Positions 41,140 to 51,788 of a DNA stretch of 64,000 bases are shown here, piece by piece. A program made the translations under genes and the position numbers. Origin of the DNA: Thiomicrorhabdus cannonii (GTDB lineage: Bacteria; Pseudomonadota; Gammaproteobacteria; Thiomicrospirales; Thiomicrospiraceae); the NCBI RefSeq assembly GCF_013391695.1, contig NZ_JACBGH010000003.1:186001-250000 (forward strand), written 5' to 3'. The notes beneath the pieces are model-generated. The model saw nothing but the letters and a program-made list of their open reading frames with translations. It had not been told where the DNA came from and ran no database searches. Position 1 is the stretch's first letter, and each line of letters opens with the position of its first letter.

Positions 41140-41168
41140 TTGTAAAATAATTTTGTATTGTTTATAAT
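41140..41168 (+). promoter_or_regulatory. promoter of the S10 operon
   Basis: TTGTAA (41140-41145), a 17-bp spacer, then a perfect TATAAT (41163-41168). Transcription would start near 41175. Confidence 0.8.
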
Positions 41169-41182
41169 CCGCAACCTTAAAT

Positions 41183-41218
41183 AGCAGTGATTTGAAAAAA
41201 TCGCTGCTTTTCTTTTTT
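41183..41218 (+). terminator. terminator-like hairpin in the S10 leader
   Basis: AGCAGTGATTT (41183-41193), GAAA loop, AAATCGCTGCT (41198-41208) with one wobble, then TTTCTTTTTT. It lies between the promoter and rpsJ, so it may attenuate the S10 operon or block read-through from tufB. E. coli uses L4-dependent attenuation in a longer leader; no such homology was established here. Confidence 0.75.
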
Positions 41219-41239
41219 CTACAAGAAGAGAAATCATAC

Positions 41240-41551
41240 ATGGCGACTCAAAATATTCGTATTCGCTTGAAGGCGTTTGATCATCGTTTGATCGATCAGT
41301 CTGCACGCGAAATTACTGAGACAGCAAAGAGAACAGGCGCGCAAGTGCGTGGTCCAATCCCAATGCCTACTCGTAAAGAGCGTTTTACTGTACTGATCTC
41401 CCCGCACGTCAATAAAGATGCGCGTGATCAGTATGAATTGCGTACGCACAAGCGTCTGCTAGATATCGTTGATCCAACTGATAAAACAGTTGATGCATTG
41501 ATGAAGCTAGATTTGGCTGCTGGTGTAGACGTTCAATTGGAATTACGTTAA
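41240..41551 (+). CDS. rpsJ: 30S ribosomal protein S10
   Basis: 30S head protein and NusB partner in antitermination (NusE). 103 aa from ATG 41240, with AAGAAGAG upstream. An in-frame TTG further upstream lies in the leader hairpin and is rejected. Conserved are [31 protein letters not shown] and [15 protein letters not shown]. First of eleven genes running to rpsQ. Confidence 0.99.
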   Translation: MATQNIRIRLKAFDHRLIDQSAREITETAKRTGAQVRGPIPMPTRKERFTVLISPHVNKDARDQYELRTHKRLLDIVDPTDKTVDALMKLDLAAGVDVQLELR

Positions 41552-41612
41552 GCGTAAAGTGTGGTTGGTCATCAATCGTAATGACTGACAAGTATAATAA
41601 TGAGGTATTGAT

Positions 41613-42251
41613 ATGAGTATTGGTCTCATTGGTAAAAAGATCGGTATGACTCGCGTTTTCAATGAAGACGGTGTTTCAACACCTGTAACTGTGGTTGAGG
41701 TTGCTCCTAACCGTGTAACACAGTTAAAAACTCTTGAAAATGACGGTTATGTTGCGATTCAAGTAACAACCGGTTCAGTTCATGCCGGTCGTATCAGCAA
41801 GCCTGACGCAGGTCACTTTGCGAAAGCAGGTGTTGAAGCTGGTCGTGGTTTGTGGGAATTCCGTGTTGATTCTGCAGACGAGTTGGAAGGTCTAGAAGTT
41901 GGTTCTGAACTGACTGTTGAACGTTTCAATGAAATCGCTGTAGTAGATGTGACTGGAACGACTAAAGGTAAAGGTTTCCAAGGTGGTGTTAAGCGTCATA
42001 ACTTCCGTACGCAAGACATGACTCACGGTAACTCTCTGTCTCACCGTGCGAACGGTTCTATCGGTCAGAACCAAACTCCAGGTCGCGTTTTCAAAGGTAA
42101 GAAAATGTCTGGCCATATGGGTAACGTTCGTCAAACTACACAGAACTTGGATTTGGTGAAAGTGGATGCTGAAAACGGTCTATTGTTGATCCGTGGTGCA
42201 GTTCCGGGTGCTAAAAACAGTACTGTCATCATTCGTAAAGCTGTTAAGTAA
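41613..42251 (+). CDS. rplC: 50S ribosomal protein L3
   Basis: Early assembly protein near the peptidyl-transferase centre. 212 aa. N-terminal [14 protein letters not shown], then the central [16 protein letters not shown] and [23 protein letters not shown], which contains the glutamine methylated by PrmB in other species. Followed by rplD after 10 bp. Confidence 0.99.
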   Translation: MSIGLIGKKIGMTRVFNEDGVSTPVTVVEVAPNRVTQLKTLENDGYVAIQVTTGSVHAGRISKPDAGHFAKAGVEAGRGLWEFRVDSADELEGLEVGSELTVERFNEIAVVDVTGTTKGKGFQGGVKRHNFRTQDMTHGNSLSHRANGSIGQNQTPGRVFKGKKMSGHMGNVRQTTQNLDLVKVDAENGLLLIRGAVPGAKNSTVIIRKAVK

Positions 42252-42261
42252 GGTGGACATG

Positions 42262-42882
42262 ATGGAATTGAAATTAATTGAATTAGCCACTGGTAAAGAA
42301 AACGGAACTGTTGCAGTTTCTGATGCTCTTTTCGGTGTGGATTTTAATGAATCTTTGGTTCACCAGGTAGTTACAGCGTATATGAATGCTGGTCGTTCTG
42401 GTACCAAAGGTCAAAAGAACCGTGCTGCAGTAAGCGGCGGCGGTGCTAAGCCATGGCGTCAAAAAGGGACTGGCCGTGCGCGTGCCGGTACAACTCGCAG
42501 CCCGGTATGGGTTGGCGGTGGTCGTGCTTTCCCTGGTCATAACCGTGACTTCAGCCAAAAAGTTAACCGCAAAATGTACCGCGGTGCAATGCGTTCTATT
42601 ATCGCTGAGTTGAATCGTTCTGGTCGTTTGATCGTAGTTGACGATTTCAAGGTAGACGCACCTAAGACTAAAGAGTTCAACGCTAAGATGGCTACTTTGA
42701 ACATCAAAGACGCGTTGATTATCACGGAATCATTTGACGAATACTTGTATTTGTCTTGCCGTAACTTGTACAGCGCAGATGTATGCGATGTTGCAAGTAT
42801 TGATCCGGTAAGCCTGGTTGGTTTCGAAAATGTTGTGATGACTCAAGGTGCTGTTAAGCGACTAGAGGAGCAATTAGCATGA
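42262..42882 (+). CDS. rplD: 50S ribosomal protein L4
   Basis: Lines the exit tunnel and autoregulates the S10 operon in E. coli. 206 aa starting at the second of two adjacent ATG codons (42262), 5 nt after AGGTGG. The long loop has [34 protein letters not shown] and GGGRAFPGH. The stop overlaps the rplW start by 4 nt. Confidence 0.97.
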   Translation: MELKLIELATGKENGTVAVSDALFGVDFNESLVHQVVTAYMNAGRSGTKGQKNRAAVSGGGAKPWRQKGTGRARAGTTRSPVWVGGGRAFPGHNRDFSQKVNRKMYRGAMRSIIAELNRSGRLIVVDDFKVDAPKTKEFNAKMATLNIKDALIITESFDEYLYLSCRNLYSADVCDVASIDPVSLVGFENVVMTQGAVKRLEEQLA

Positions 42883-43175
42883 ATCAAGAAAGAATTTTAA
42901 AAGTATTGCTTGCACCACACGTTTCTGAAAAATCAGCGATTCTTGCGGATACTGTTGGTCAGTATGTGTTTAAGGTTGTTCCTTCTGCAACAAAGACAGA
43001 AGTGAAACAAGCGGTTGAAAGTTTGTTTGATGTTAAGGTTCAGTCAGTGAACATGATCAACATCAAAGGTAAGAACAAAGTTTTCAAAGGCCGTAAAGGT
43101 AAGCGTAATGGCGTGCGTAAAGCAATCGTACGTTTGGCTGCTGGTCAAGAAATTGATTTTGTAAGCGCTGAGTAA
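42879..43175 (+). CDS. rplW: 50S ribosomal protein L23
   Basis: Exit-tunnel rim protein, docking site for trigger factor and SRP. 98 aa. Conserved are [31 protein letters not shown] (key FKVVPSATK) and [19 protein letters not shown] overlap with rplD; 11 bp before rplB. Confidence 0.98.
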   Translation: MNQERILKVLLAPHVSEKSAILADTVGQYVFKVVPSATKTEVKQAVESLFDVKVQSVNMINIKGKNKVFKGRKGKRNGVRKAIVRLAAGQEIDFVSAE

Positions 43176-43186
43176 GGAGTCTAAAG

Positions 43187-44014
43187 ATGGCAATTATTAA
43201 AAAGGCTAAGCCTACTTCTCCAGGACGCCGTTTCGTTGTCAGCATCGTTGAGCCAAGCTTGCACAAAGGTAAGCCTCACGCAGCCTTGCTAGAAAAGAAA
43301 TCAAAAAACGGTGGCCGTAACAACAAAGGTCGCATTACTGTTCGTCATCAAGGTGGCGGTCACAAGCAACACTACCGTTTGATCGATTTCAAACGCAATA
43401 AAGTAGGCATTCCAGCTACTGTTGAACGTTTGGAGTATGACCCTAACCGTACTGCACACATTGCCTTGCTGAAATATGCTGACGGCGAGCGTGCTTACAT
43501 CATTGCGCCTAAAAAATTGGTAGCGGGTGATGTCGTTGAGTCTGGTGATCATGTGTCGATCAAAGTAGGTAACTGTTTGCCGCTGCGTAACATTCCTGTA
43601 GGTACGGTTGTTCACGCTGTAGAAATGCGTCCAGGTAAAGGTGCACAAATTGCACGTTCTGCTGGTGCTTCAGTTCAAATCGCTGGTCGTGACGGTGCTT
43701 ATGTACTGGTCAAGCTGCGTTCAGGCGAAATGCGTAAGATTTTGGCTGAGTGTAAAGCGACAATCGGCGAAGTAGGTAACTCAGAGCACAGCTTGCGTAA
43801 GATCGGTAAAGCGGGTGCAATGCGTTGGCGCGGTGTTCGTCCTACAGTTCGTGGTGTTGCTATGAACCCTGTTGATCACCCACACGGTGGTGGTGAAGGT
43901 CGTACTTCTGGTGGTCGTCATCCTGTGACGCCATGGGGTGTTCCGACTAAAGGTAAGAAGACTCGTAGTAATAAGCGTACTGATGGAATGATCGTACGTC
44001 GTCGTAACAAATAA
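43187..44014 (+). CDS. rplB: 50S ribosomal protein L2
   Basis: Core 23S rRNA-binding protein needed for peptidyl transfer and subunit joining. 275 aa. [21 protein letters not shown] (key [15 protein letters not shown]), then the conserved histidine loop [14 protein letters not shown] with [18 protein letters not shown], and a basic tail. AAGGAG lies upstream. Confidence 0.99.
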   Translation: MAIIKKAKPTSPGRRFVVSIVEPSLHKGKPHAALLEKKSKNGGRNNKGRITVRHQGGGHKQHYRLIDFKRNKVGIPATVERLEYDPNRTAHIALLKYADGERAYIIAPKKLVAGDVVESGDHVSIKVGNCLPLRNIPVGTVVHAVEMRPGKGAQIARSAGASVQIAGRDGAYVLVKLRSGEMRKILAECKATIGEVGNSEHSLRKIGKAGAMRWRGVRPTVRGVAMNPVDHPHGGGEGRTSGGRHPVTPWGVPTKGKKTRSNKRTDGMIVRRRNK

Positions 44015-44029
44015 TAAGGAAGGACACTG

Positions 44030-44308
44030 ATGCCACGTTCAGTTAAAAAAGGACCTTTTGTAGATCACCACTTGTACAAAAAAGTGGTTGAGGCGCAAGA
44101 ATCTGGTAATAAACGTCCAATTAAAACATGGTCACGTCGCTCTATGATTTTACCTGAGATGATCGGTCTAACAATCGCCGTTCACAATGGTAAAGAGCAT
44201 ATTCCGGTTTTCGTATCCGAGAACATGGTTGGCCATAAATTGGGTGAATTTTCAATGACTCGTACTTACCGCGGCCATGCTGCGGATAAGAAAGCCAAGA
44301 AGCGTTAA
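44030..44308 (+). CDS. rpsS: 30S ribosomal protein S19
   Basis: 30S head protein contacting 23S rRNA across the subunit interface. 92 aa, exactly the family length. [47 protein letters not shown] and [28 protein letters not shown] upstream; 12 bp before rplV. Confidence 0.99.
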   Translation: MPRSVKKGPFVDHHLYKKVVEAQESGNKRPIKTWSRRSMILPEMIGLTIAVHNGKEHIPVFVSENMVGHKLGEFSMTRTYRGHAADKKAKKR

Positions 44309-44320
44309 TAGGAGACTGTC

Positions 44321-44653
44321 ATGCAAGTAAGTGCAACACATAAATTTGCTCGTATCTCTCCTCAAAAAGCTCGCTTGGTAGCAGATATGATTCGCGGTAA
44401 AGATGTAGAGACTGCTGTTAACATCCTTGCTTTCAGTGATAAAAAAGCAGCTGAATTGATGAAAGCCGTTTTGAACTCAGCGATTGCTAACGCTGAGCAC
44501 AACGAAGGGGCTGACATCGATGAGCTAAAAGTGACTGCGGCTTTTGTAAACGAAGGTCCAATCATGAAGCGCATGAGAGCACGTGCAAAAGGTCGCGGTA
44601 ACCGCATCTTCAAACGCACAAGCCACATCACTGTGACTGTTGGCAACAAATAA
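44321..44653 (+). CDS. rplV: 50S ribosomal protein L22
   Basis: Its beta-hairpin lines the exit tunnel; known site of macrolide resistance mutations. 110 aa. [30 protein letters not shown] and the hairpin region [17 protein letters not shown] followed by RTSHITVTV. No resistance-type deletion is seen. Confidence 0.99.
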   Translation: MQVSATHKFARISPQKARLVADMIRGKDVETAVNILAFSDKKAAELMKAVLNSAIANAEHNEGADIDELKVTAAFVNEGPIMKRMRARAKGRGNRIFKRTSHITVTVGNK

Positions 44654-44664
44654 GGAGAATCAGA

Positions 44665-45345
44665 ATGGGTCAAAAAGTACATCCTATTGGTATCCGTCTA
44701 GGGATCACCAAAGACTGGAATTCTCGTTGGTATGCTGACAGCAAAAACTACGCTGATTTCTTGGTTAGCGACGTTGAAATCCGCAATGAACTAAATGAAA
44801 AATTGAAGCACGCTTCAATCAGTAAGTTGAACATCGAGCGCGTTGCCAACGGTATTCGCGTGACTGTTCACACTGCACGTCCAGGTGTCGTGATTGGTAA
44901 AAAAGGCGAAGATATCGAGAAGTTGAAACAGTCTCTGTCTGCAAAGACTGGTATGCCTGTAAACATCAACATCGAAGAGATCAAAAAGCCTGAGTTGGAT
45001 GCGAAGTTGGTTGCTGAGAGCATTGCTCAACAGCTTGAAAAGCGTATCCAATTCCGTCGTGCTATGAAACGTGCTGTTGGTAATGCAATGCGTTTGGGCG
45101 CTGAAGGTATCAAAGTAACTGTATCAGGACGTTTGAACGGTGCTGATATCGCACGTGCCGAATGGTACCGTGAAGGTCGTGTACCTTTACATACATTCCG
45201 TGCTGATATCGATTACGCGACATTCGAAGCGGATACAACTTACGGTAAGATCGGTGTTAAGGTTTGGATCTTTAAAGGTGAAAAACTGGGTAAATTGGCA
45301 CTGAACGACGATAACCAATCTAAGGGCAAAAAAGGCCGTAAATAA
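44665..45345 (+). CDS. rpsC: 30S ribosomal protein S3
   Basis: mRNA-entry protein with helicase role. 226 aa (E. coli 233). [20 protein letters not shown], the KH motif [42 protein letters not shown] (key [12 protein letters not shown]) and a basic tail. Followed after 14 bp by rplP. Confidence 0.99.
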   Translation: MGQKVHPIGIRLGITKDWNSRWYADSKNYADFLVSDVEIRNELNEKLKHASISKLNIERVANGIRVTVHTARPGVVIGKKGEDIEKLKQSLSAKTGMPVNINIEEIKKPELDAKLVAESIAQQLEKRIQFRRAMKRAVGNAMRLGAEGIKVTVSGRLNGADIARAEWYREGRVPLHTFRADIDYATFEADTTYGKIGVKVWIFKGEKLGKLALNDDNQSKGKKGRK

Positions 45346-45359
45346 AAGGATAACTTACT

Positions 45360-45773
45360 ATGTTAATGCCTAAACGTACAAAATTTAGAAAAGTACACAA
45401 AGGTCGTAACCGTGGTCTGGCGCAAGTCGGTAACAAAGTTAGCTTTGGTGATTTCGGTCTTAAAGCCCTTGAGCGTGGCCGTATGACTTCACGTCAAATC
45501 GAAGCTGGTCGTCGTGTTATGACTCGTCACGTTAAACGTGGCGCTAAAATCTGGATCCGTGTGTTCCCTGACAAGCCAATCACTACTAAACCTCTAGAGG
45601 TTCGTATGGGTAAAGGTAAGGGTAGTGTTGATTACTGGGTTGCCCAAATTCAACCAGGCCGTATCCTTTATGAAATCCAGGGTGTAGATGAGAAGTTAGC
45701 TTCTGAAGCGTTTGCTTTGGCTGCTGCTAAACTACCATTTAAAACCCAAGTTGTAACCAGAACGGTGATGTAA
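45360..45773 (+). CDS. rplP: 50S ribosomal protein L16
   Basis: Sits near the A site and the factor-binding region. 137 aa. [19 protein letters not shown] at the start (the first ATG is kept because it matches the MLQPKRTK start in E. coli), [21 protein letters not shown] (key [13 protein letters not shown]) and [20 protein letters not shown] upstream; 1 nt before rpmC. Confidence 0.98.
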   Translation: MLMPKRTKFRKVHKGRNRGLAQVGNKVSFGDFGLKALERGRMTSRQIEAGRRVMTRHVKRGAKIWIRVFPDKPITTKPLEVRMGKGKGSVDYWVAQIQPGRILYEIQGVDEKLASEAFALAAAKLPFKTQVVTRTVM

Positions 45774-45774
45774 A

Positions 45775-45966
45775 ATGACTGCAAAAGAACTACAAGACAA
45801 AACAGTTGAAGAATTGCGCGCAGAATTGGTTGAGTTGATGAAGAGTCAATTCAACCTAAGAATGCAGCATGCAACTGGCCAATTGGCAAACGCTGCTCAA
45901 TTGAAGACAGTGCGTCGTTCAATTGCACGCGTTAAAACCATCATTCGTCAAAAAGTGAGTAAGTAA
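45775..45966 (+). CDS. rpmC: 50S ribosomal protein L29
   Basis: Exit-tunnel neighbour of L23. 63 aa, the E. coli length. Helical hairpin with [34 protein letters not shown] and [15 protein letters not shown]. It starts 1 nt after rplP and ends 2 nt before rpsQ, so all three are coupled. Confidence 0.98.
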   Translation: MTAKELQDKTVEELRAELVELMKSQFNLRMQHATGQLANAAQLKTVRRSIARVKTIIRQKVSK

Positions 45967-45968
45967 GA

Positions 45969-46232
45969 ATGGCTGGTCAAGAAAACAAAGCACGTACAGT
46001 TCAGGGTGTTGTAGTAAGCAACGCAATGCAACAATCGATCGTTGTTCGTATTGATCGTTTCATCAAGCACCCTAAGTATAAGAAGTTCGTTCGTAAGTCT
46101 ACCAAGTTGATGGCACATGATTCAGACAACGCTTGTGGTGTTGGTGATCTGGTCACAATCATGGAATGCACACCAATTTCCAAAAGCAAATCTTGGACTT
46201 TGGTAAGTGTTGACGAGAAAGCGAAGATTTAA
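45969..46232 (+). CDS. rpsQ: 30S ribosomal protein S17
   Basis: Primary 16S rRNA binder of the 30S body. 87 aa. [38 protein letters not shown] and [18 protein letters not shown]. Last gene before an internal promoter region, so it closes the S10 operon. Confidence 0.98.
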   Translation: MAGQENKARTVQGVVVSNAMQQSIVVRIDRFIKHPKYKKFVRKSTKLMAHDSDNACGVGDLVTIMECTPISKSKSWTLVSVDEKAKI

Positions 46233-46269
46233 GCTAAATAAATAGCTAGCACAAAGTCAAAAAGTTTGT

Positions 46270-46275
46270 TATAAT
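46270..46275 (+). promoter_or_regulatory. -10 element of the spc operon promoter
   Basis: A perfect TATAAT in the 144-bp rpsQ-rplN spacer, the place where the E. coli spc promoter lies. The -35 is poor (TAGCAC at 17 bp), so the call rests on the -10 and position. Confidence 0.55.
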
Positions 46276-46288
46276 TTTTTGATTCGCA

Positions 46289-46335
46289 CCGTTAGAGTGG
46301 TTAAGCCAAATGGAACTGGCCACTCTAGCGGTTTT
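46289..46335 (+). terminator. strong hairpin in the spc leader
   Basis: CCGTTAGAGTGG (46289-46300) pairs with CCACTCTAGCGG (46320-46331) with one wobble; the loop has a small GCCA/TGGC pairing, and TTTT follows. It lies between the internal promoter and rplN, like the hairpins in the str and S10 leaders. Confidence 0.7.
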
Positions 46336-46376
46336 CGTGCTGTATTAAATTCTAAATTTATGGATGGAGTACCACC

Positions 46377-46745
46377 ATGATTCAAATGCAAACAGTGCTT
46401 GATGTTGCTGATAACAGTGGAGCACGCGTTGTTCAATGTATCAAGGTGTTGGGCGGTTCACACCGTCGCTATGCCAACATTGGTGACGTTATCAAAGTGA
46501 GTGTTAAAGAAGCTGCACCACGTGGTAAGGTTAAGAAAGGTGATGTTTATAACGCCGTAGTGGTTCGCACTGCAAAAGGTGTAAGACGTCAAGACGGTTC
46601 TTTGATCAAGTTTGACGGTAACGCTGCAGTTATCCTGAATAACAAACTTGAGCCAATCGGGACGCGTATTTTTGGACCTGTTACTCGTGAGCTTCGTAAT
46701 GAAAAATTTATGAAAATTGTTTCATTGGCTCCTGAAGTTCTATAA
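46377..46745 (+). CDS. rplN: 50S ribosomal protein L14
   Basis: Bridges to 16S rRNA. 122 aa. [27 protein letters not shown] (key [14 protein letters not shown]), [14 protein letters not shown] and [15 protein letters not shown] upstream of the ATG. First gene of the spc operon. Confidence 0.98.
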   Translation: MIQMQTVLDVADNSGARVVQCIKVLGGSHRRYANIGDVIKVSVKEAAPRGKVKKGDVYNAVVVRTAKGVRRQDGSLIKFDGNAAVILNNKLEPIGTRIFGPVTRELRNEKFMKIVSLAPEVL

Positions 46746-46755
46746 GGAAGAAGTA

Positions 46756-47070
46756 ATGAATCGTTTAAGAAAAGGTGATGAAGTTGTTGTCATCACTGGT
46801 AAAGATAAAGGTAAACGTGGTTCTATCTCTGCAGTCCTTAAAAACGGTAAGGTAATTGTAGATGGGATTAATTTGGCTAAAAAACACACGAAGCCAAATC
46901 CTATGACTGGCGCCCAAGGTGGTGTTGTTTCTAAAGAAATGCCTTTAGACGCTTCAAACGTAGCATTGTGGAACCCAGAAACGCAGAAAGCAGATAAAGT
47001 TGGTTTCAAGGTTGAAGGTGAAACTAAAATCCGCTTTTTCAAATCTACTGGCAAAGCAGTTGATGCTTAA
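46756..47070 (+). CDS. rplX: 50S ribosomal protein L24
   Basis: Assembly initiator with a KOW fold. 104 aa from ATG 46756, with AAGGAAG upstream; an extension into rplN is rejected. [36 protein letters not shown] and [12 protein letters not shown]. 14 bp before rplE, where S8 represses in E. coli. Confidence 0.98.
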   Translation: MNRLRKGDEVVVITGKDKGKRGSISAVLKNGKVIVDGINLAKKHTKPNPMTGAQGGVVSKEMPLDASNVALWNPETQKADKVGFKVEGETKIRFFKSTGKAVDA

Positions 47071-47084
47071 GATAGGTTAGAAAA

Positions 47085-47624
47085 ATGGCAAGATTACAAC
47101 AATTCTACAAAGACCAAGTTGTTTCTCAATTGATTGAGAAGTTTGGTTATAAGACACCTATGCAGGCCCCGAAGTTGACGAAAATCACGATCAACATGGG
47201 CGTCGGTGAAGCAATCGGTGATAAAAAAGTATTAGATAACGCAGTGGCTGATCTGGAAAAGATTGCTGGACAAAAAGTTGTCCGCACGCTGGCACGTAAA
47301 TCCGTTGCTAGCTTCAAAGTGCGTGAAGGCTACCCAGTTGGTTGTAAAGTGACGTTGCGTGGCGAAAGAATGTATGAGTTCTTGGATCGTCTAATCAATA
47401 TCGCGCTACCGCGCGTTCGTGACTTCCGTGGTATCAATCCAAAAGGATTTGATGGTCGCGGTAACTACAACATGGGTTTAAAAGAGCAGATCATTTTCCC
47501 AGAGATCGAGTTTGAGAAAGTTGACAAAATCCGTGGTATGGATATCAGCTTCACGACGACTGCTTCTACCAATGAAGAAGCTAAAGCTCTTCTAGAAGCC
47601 TTTAATTTCCCATTTAAGAAGTGA
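47085..47624 (+). CDS. rplE: 50S ribosomal protein L5
   Basis: 5S rRNA-binding protein of the central protuberance. 179 aa, as in E. coli. [37 protein letters not shown] (key [13 protein letters not shown]), [18 protein letters not shown] and [18 protein letters not shown]. Followed by rpsN with a GTG start. Confidence 0.99.
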   Translation: MARLQQFYKDQVVSQLIEKFGYKTPMQAPKLTKITINMGVGEAIGDKKVLDNAVADLEKIAGQKVVRTLARKSVASFKVREGYPVGCKVTLRGERMYEFLDRLINIALPRVRDFRGINPKGFDGRGNYNMGLKEQIIFPEIEFEKVDKIRGMDISFTTTASTNEEAKALLEAFNFPFKK

Positions 47625-47634
47625 GGGTTTTCTT

Positions 47635-47940
47635 GTGGCTAAGCTATCAATGATTCAAAGAGAATTGAAACGTGCGAAGGCAGTTGCTAAGTATGCTGAG
47701 AAGCGTGCAGCTTTGAAAGCGGCATCTGTTGATATGTCACTGAGTTTCGAAGAGCGTATGGAAGCGATGGATAAGTTGGCTAAATTGCCACGTAACGCTT
47801 CTCCTGTGCGTCAACAAAACCGTTGCCGCTTGACAGGTCGTCCTCACGGCGTATACAGAAAGTTTGGTTTGTCACGTAACATGCTACGTCAGTTAGCTAT
47901 GCAGGGTGATGTTCCTGGTTTAAGAAAAGCCAGCTGGTAA
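47635..47940 (+). CDS. rpsN: 30S ribosomal protein S14 (zinc-independent form)
   Basis: 30S head protein. 101 aa with the long insertion and no CxxC pairs, so the C-minus type. It starts with GTG at 47635, with GAGGG upstream. [51 protein letters not shown] zinc-dependent paralogue is not in the window. Confidence 0.98.
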   Translation: MAKLSMIQRELKRAKAVAKYAEKRAALKAASVDMSLSFEERMEAMDKLAKLPRNASPVRQQNRCRLTGRPHGVYRKFGLSRNMLRQLAMQGDVPGLRKASW

Positions 47941-47960
47941 GGATATAAGGATAATAATCT

Positions 47961-48356
47961 ATGAGTATGTCTGATCCAATCGCTGATATGTTGACACGCA
48001 TTCGTAACAGCCAAATGGCTGGTCATGCGAATGTTGTTATGCCTTCTTCAAAATTAAAGCTAGCCATCGTTAAGGTGTTGGCGGATGAAGGTTACATCTC
48101 GAAATTCAGCGTTAAAGAAAATGAAGGTAAATCTGAATTGTCGGTCGATTTGAAATATTTCGAAGGCAAGCCAGTAATTGAGATGATTAAGCGTGTTAGC
48201 CGTCCTGGTCTTCGTGTTTACAAGCACAAGGATGAGCTTCCACAAGTAGTTGGCGGTCTAGGTATCGCTCTTATTTCAACATCAAAAGGTATTATGACTG
48301 ACCGTGAAGCACGCAAAGCGGGCATCGGTGGTGAAGTCATTTGCTACGTAGCTTAA
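47961..48356 (+). CDS. rpsH: 30S ribosomal protein S8
   Basis: Central-domain 16S rRNA binder and autogenous regulator of spc in E. coli. 131 aa. [50 protein letters not shown] (key SRPGLRVY) and [25 protein letters not shown] upstream. Confidence 0.99.
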   Translation: MSMSDPIADMLTRIRNSQMAGHANVVMPSSKLKLAIVKVLADEGYISKFSVKENEGKSELSVDLKYFEGKPVIEMIKRVSRPGLRVYKHKDELPQVVGGLGIALISTSKGIMTDREARKAGIGGEVICYVA

Positions 48357-48369
48357 GGATAGATTCATT

Positions 48370-48903
48370 ATGTCTCGTATTGCAAAAGCTCCTGTTGTGC
48401 TTCCAGCTGGTGTTGAAGTGACTGTTAAGGGTAACGAAGTGACCGTAAAAGGTTCAAAAGGGACTCTAACTCAGACTTTCAACTCAGCAGTGCGCATTTC
48501 TCAGGAAAATGGTTCTGTTAGTTTTGCACCTGTTGAAGGTGTTGTAGGTGGTTGGGCACAAGCAGGTACGGCGCGTGCAATCGTCAACAACATGGTTGTT
48601 GGTGTTTCCGCTGGCTTTGAAAAGAAGTTGCAGTTGGTCGGTGTTGGTTACCGTGCTGCAGCACAAGGTCAAACGTTGAACCTGACGCTTGGTTTTTCTC
48701 ATCCTGTAAATCACCCGATTCCTGCGGGTATTACAGTTGAGACGCCATCTCAAACTGAAATCATCGTTAAAGGCGCTGACAAACAAATGGTTGGTCAAGT
48801 TGCTGCTGATATCCGTGGATATCGTCCACCTGAGCCATATAAAGGCAAGGGTGTGAAGTATGCAAATGAGCGCATTATTCGTAAAGAAGCTAAGAAGAAA
48901 TAA
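48370..48903 (+). CDS. rplF: 50S ribosomal protein L6
   Basis: Lies near the sarcin-ricin loop and factor site. 177 aa, the standard length. [49 protein letters not shown] and [21 protein letters not shown]. 15 bp before rplR. Confidence 0.99.
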   Translation: MSRIAKAPVVLPAGVEVTVKGNEVTVKGSKGTLTQTFNSAVRISQENGSVSFAPVEGVVGGWAQAGTARAIVNNMVVGVSAGFEKKLQLVGVGYRAAAQGQTLNLTLGFSHPVNHPIPAGITVETPSQTEIIVKGADKQMVGQVAADIRGYRPPEPYKGKGVKYANERIIRKEAKKK

Positions 48904-48917
48904 GGCTGGAAGTAAGT

Positions 48918-49271
48918 ATGGATAAGAAATCAGCCCGTCTTCGTAGAGCTAAGAAAACAAGAGCAAAAATCCGTGAATTGTCAGTACCACGTTTGTGTGT
49001 ACACCGCACTTCACAGCATATCTATGCTCAATTGATTTCAGCCAATGGTGCTGAAGTGATTGCTTCAAGCTCTACTGTACAAGCGGACATTAAAAAAGAA
49101 ATCAGCAACACCGGTAATAAAGATGCTGCTAAAGTTGTTGGTAAAGCGATTGCTGAAAAAGCGAAAGCTGCAGGTGTGACTAAAGTTGCATTTGACCGTT
49201 CTGGTTTCAAATACCATGGTCGTGTACAACAGTTAGCAGAATCAGCCCGTGAAAACGGTCTTGAATTTTAA
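48918..49271 (+). CDS. rplR: 50S ribosomal protein L18
   Basis: 5S rRNA-binding protein. 117 aa, the E. coli length. Basic N-terminus [33 protein letters not shown] and the C-terminal [25 protein letters not shown] (key [12 protein letters not shown]). GGAAG upstream. Confidence 0.99.
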   Translation: MDKKSARLRRAKKTRAKIRELSVPRLCVHRTSQHIYAQLISANGAEVIASSSTVQADIKKEISNTGNKDAAKVVGKAIAEKAKAAGVTKVAFDRSGFKYHGRVQQLAESARENGLEF

Positions 49272-49285
49272 AGGAAGGATGAATT

Positions 49286-49795
49286 ATGTCTTCACGTGAA
49301 TTACAAGAAGGACAAGATGGTCTAGTTGAAAAACTAGTATCAGTTCGCCGTGTTGCTAAGGTTGTAAAAGGTGGTCGTGTATTTGCTTTCTCAGCACTTG
49401 CAGTTGTTGGCGATGGCGAAGGCCGCGTTGGTTACGGTAGTGGTAAAGCGAGCGAAGTTCCTGTTGCTATTAAAAAAGCAATGGATAAAGCACGTCGCAA
49501 CATGAAGTCTATTCCATTGAATAATGGAACGCTTCAGTACCCAATTAACTATAAGCAAGGTGCTGCTAACATCGTTATGCTGCCAGCTTCAGAAGGTACT
49601 GGTGTTATCGCCGGTGGTGCGATGCGTGCCGTACTAGAAGCAGCGGGTGTTAAGGATGTATTGTCAAAATGCGTTGGTACAACACGTCCAGTAAACGTTG
49701 TTCGTACAACTGTGAACGCACTGACTAGCATGAGCAGCCCAGAGCGTATTGCTGCAAAACGTGGCAAAACGCTTTCTGAAATTTTAGGTGAATAA
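49286..49795 (+). CDS. rpsE: 30S ribosomal protein S5
   Basis: Accuracy protein at the mRNA entry. 169 aa. [25 protein letters not shown] (key [17 protein letters not shown]), [38 protein letters not shown] and [26 protein letters not shown] upstream; 1 nt before rpmD. Confidence 0.99.
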   Translation: MSSRELQEGQDGLVEKLVSVRRVAKVVKGGRVFAFSALAVVGDGEGRVGYGSGKASEVPVAIKKAMDKARRNMKSIPLNNGTLQYPINYKQGAANIVMLPASEGTGVIAGGAMRAVLEAAGVKDVLSKCVGTTRPVNVVRTTVNALTSMSSPERIAAKRGKTLSEILGE

Positions 49796-49796
49796 G

Positions 49797-49985
49797 ATGT
49801 CAGACAAGAAAACTGTAAAAGTGACGCTGGTTAAAAGCCCAATCGGCCGTATTCCAGCACATAAAGCATGTGTATCTGGTCTTGGTCTGAGAAAGATGCA
49901 CCAAACAGTGACCGTTATTGATACTCCTGAAAATCGTGGGATGATCAATAAGGTTTCCTACTTGCTAAAGGTAGAGGAAGCTTAA
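49797..49985 (+). CDS. rpmD: 50S ribosomal protein L30
   Basis: Small 50S protein. 62 aa from ATG 49797 (E. coli 59); AGGTG at the end of rpsE serves as ribosome-binding site, and an upstream GTG inside rpsE is rejected. [31 protein letters not shown] and [13 protein letters not shown]. 1 nt before rplO. Confidence 0.97.
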   Translation: MSDKKTVKVTLVKSPIGRIPAHKACVSGLGLRKMHQTVTVIDTPENRGMINKVSYLLKVEEA

Positions 49986-49986
49986 G

Positions 49987-50421
49987 ATGCATTTAAATAC
50001 TCTAAAACCAGCAGAAGGTTCTAAATCTGCCAAGAAGCGTGTTGGACGCGGTCAAGGTTCTGGTTTAGGTAAGATGGGTGGACGTGGTCATAAAGGTCAA
50101 AAGTCACGCTCAGGTGGATTCCATAAAGTAGGTTTTGAAGGCGGTCAGATGCCTTTGCAGCGTCGTCTACCAAAAGTAGGCTTCGTTTCTCGCAAAGCGG
50201 CTGTGACAACTGAAATCAACTTGGATCTGCTATCTAAATTGGACGTTGAAGTGGTTGATGTTGCTGCACTGAAAGCGGCAGACGTAATCGGTGAAAAGAT
50301 TAAGTTTGTCAAAGTTGTTAATACTGGTTCTATTACCAAAGCGGTAAAACTATCTGGTATTAAAGCAACTGCCGGTGCAAAAGCAGCTATTGAAGCTGCT
50401 GGCGGATCAATCGAAGCCTAA
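49987..50421 (+). CDS. rplO: 50S ribosomal protein L15
   Basis: Late-assembly 50S protein with a Gly/Arg-rich extension. 144 aa, the E. coli length. [46 protein letters not shown] and a C-terminal Ala-rich fold. It ends 5 bp before secY. Confidence 0.99.
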   Translation: MHLNTLKPAEGSKSAKKRVGRGQGSGLGKMGGRGHKGQKSRSGGFHKVGFEGGQMPLQRRLPKVGFVSRKAAVTTEINLDLLSKLDVEVVDVAALKAADVIGEKIKFVKVVNTGSITKAVKLSGIKATAGAKAAIEAAGGSIEA

Positions 50422-50426
50422 TCCAT

Positions 50427-51740
50427 ATGAATAGTTCAATTGCATCCAACGCTATGAGTGACCTAAAGAATAGAATTCTATTTGTTTTAGGCGCTTTGAT
50501 TGTGTACCGACTGGGAACACATATTCCCGTTCCGTCAATCGATCCAGTTGCATTGGCCGCAATGTTTGAACAGCAAAAGGGCACTATCCTGGACATGTTT
50601 AACATGTTCTCAGGGGGTGCCCTTGAGCGTCTTTCGATCTTCGCTTTAGGGATCATGCCATATATTTCGGCATCGATCATCATGCAGCTCCTGACGGTGG
50701 TTTCACCTGAGCTGTCCAAACTTAAAAAAGAAGGTGGAGAGCAAGGTCGTAGAAAAATTACCCAATACACACGTATGGGGACAGTTGTTCTAGCTACCTT
50801 TCAGGCATTAGGGGTTGCAATTGCATTAGAGTCTCAAAACATCAATGGCATGTCTGTTGTTGTGGATCCGGGATTCTTATTTAAAGTAACGGCTGTTACA
50901 ACCTTAGTAGGCGGTACGATTTTCCTGATGTGGTTGGGTGAGCAGATCACCGAGCGCGGCATTGGAAATGGTATCTCGCTGATTATTTTCGCCGGTATTG
51001 TTGCAGGGTTACCTACGGCACTAGGCGGTACTTTTGAGCAGGTTAATACAGGTGCGATGCATGCCATCACTGTATTTGTTTTGCTTGCCTTGGTTTTTGC
51101 CGTCATTGCATTTGTGGTGTTTGTTGAACGTGGACAAAGACGTATCCCTGTTCACTATGCCCAGAAAATGCGAGGACGTAAGCTTTACGGTGGTCAAGAA
51201 AGTCATCTTCCACTGAAGCTTAATATGGCGGGAGTAATCCCTCCGATCTTTGCTTCCAGTATCATTCTTTTCCCGGCAACGCTAGGTGGATGGTTTGGTT
51301 CGGCAGAGAATATGGGATGGCTTAAGGACATCGCTACCACGTTGTCACCAGGTCAGCCTTTGTACATTCTTTTGTATGCATTAGCGATTATCTTCTTCTG
51401 CTTCTTTTATACAGCGATTGTTTTCAATCCTGATGAAACGGCAGATAACCTGAGAAAATCCGGTGCTTACTTGCCTGGTATTCGTCCAGGTCCGCAAACT
51501 GCACGACATATCGATGGCATTATGGGTCGTTTGACTCTGGCTGGTGCTATCTATATTACGGCCGTTTGTTTGTTGCCAGAATTTTTGATTCTTTACTGGA
51601 ATGTTCCTTTCTATTTTGGTGGAACATCATTGCTGATTATTGTGGTTGTGGTCATGGATTTCATGACACAGGTTCAAGCACATATGCAATCGACCCAGTA
51701 TGAAGGCATGATGAAAAAAGCAAGATTAAAAGGAAAATAA
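50427..51740 (+). CDS. secY: preprotein translocase subunit SecY
   Basis: Channel subunit of SecYEG in the inner membrane. 437 aa (E. coli 443) with ten hydrophobic helices. Landmarks are [16 protein letters not shown], the plug region [22 protein letters not shown] (key [15 protein letters not shown]), [24 protein letters not shown], the cytoplasmic loops with [12 protein letters not shown] and [13 protein letters not shown], and [14 protein letters not shown]. Weak ribosome-binding site. Unlike E. coli it is not followed by rpmJ. Confidence 0.99.
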   Translation: MNSSIASNAMSDLKNRILFVLGALIVYRLGTHIPVPSIDPVALAAMFEQQKGTILDMFNMFSGGALERLSIFALGIMPYISASIIMQLLTVVSPELSKLKKEGGEQGRRKITQYTRMGTVVLATFQALGVAIALESQNINGMSVVVDPGFLFKVTAVTTLVGGTIFLMWLGEQITERGIGNGISLIIFAGIVAGLPTALGGTFEQVNTGAMHAITVFVLLALVFAVIAFVVFVERGQRRIPVHYAQKMRGRKLYGGQESHLPLKLNMAGVIPPIFASSIILFPATLGGWFGSAENMGWLKDIATTLSPGQPLYILLYALAIIFFCFFYTAIVFNPDETADNLRKSGAYLPGIRPGPQTARHIDGIMGRLTLAGAIYITAVCLLPEFLILYWNVPFYFGGTSLLIIVVVVMDFMTQVQAHMQSTQYEGMMKKARLKGK

Positions 51741-51782
51741 CTTACCTAAGTTATTAATCTAGTAATTGATATGAAAAACCAG

Positions 51783-51788
51783 TATAAT
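51783..51788 (+). promoter_or_regulatory. -10 element of a likely alpha-operon promoter
   Basis: A perfect TATAAT in the 88-bp secY-rpsM spacer, 41 nt before the rpsM start. The -35 (TAGTAA at 17 bp) is weak. A TGAAAAAC/GTTTTTCA inverted repeat surrounds it. Confidence 0.5.

Noticed and set aside
41192-41239. Longer S10 starting in the leader
   Set aside because: The extension encodes the hairpin and T-run; known S10 proteins start at [10 protein letters not shown]-like sequence.
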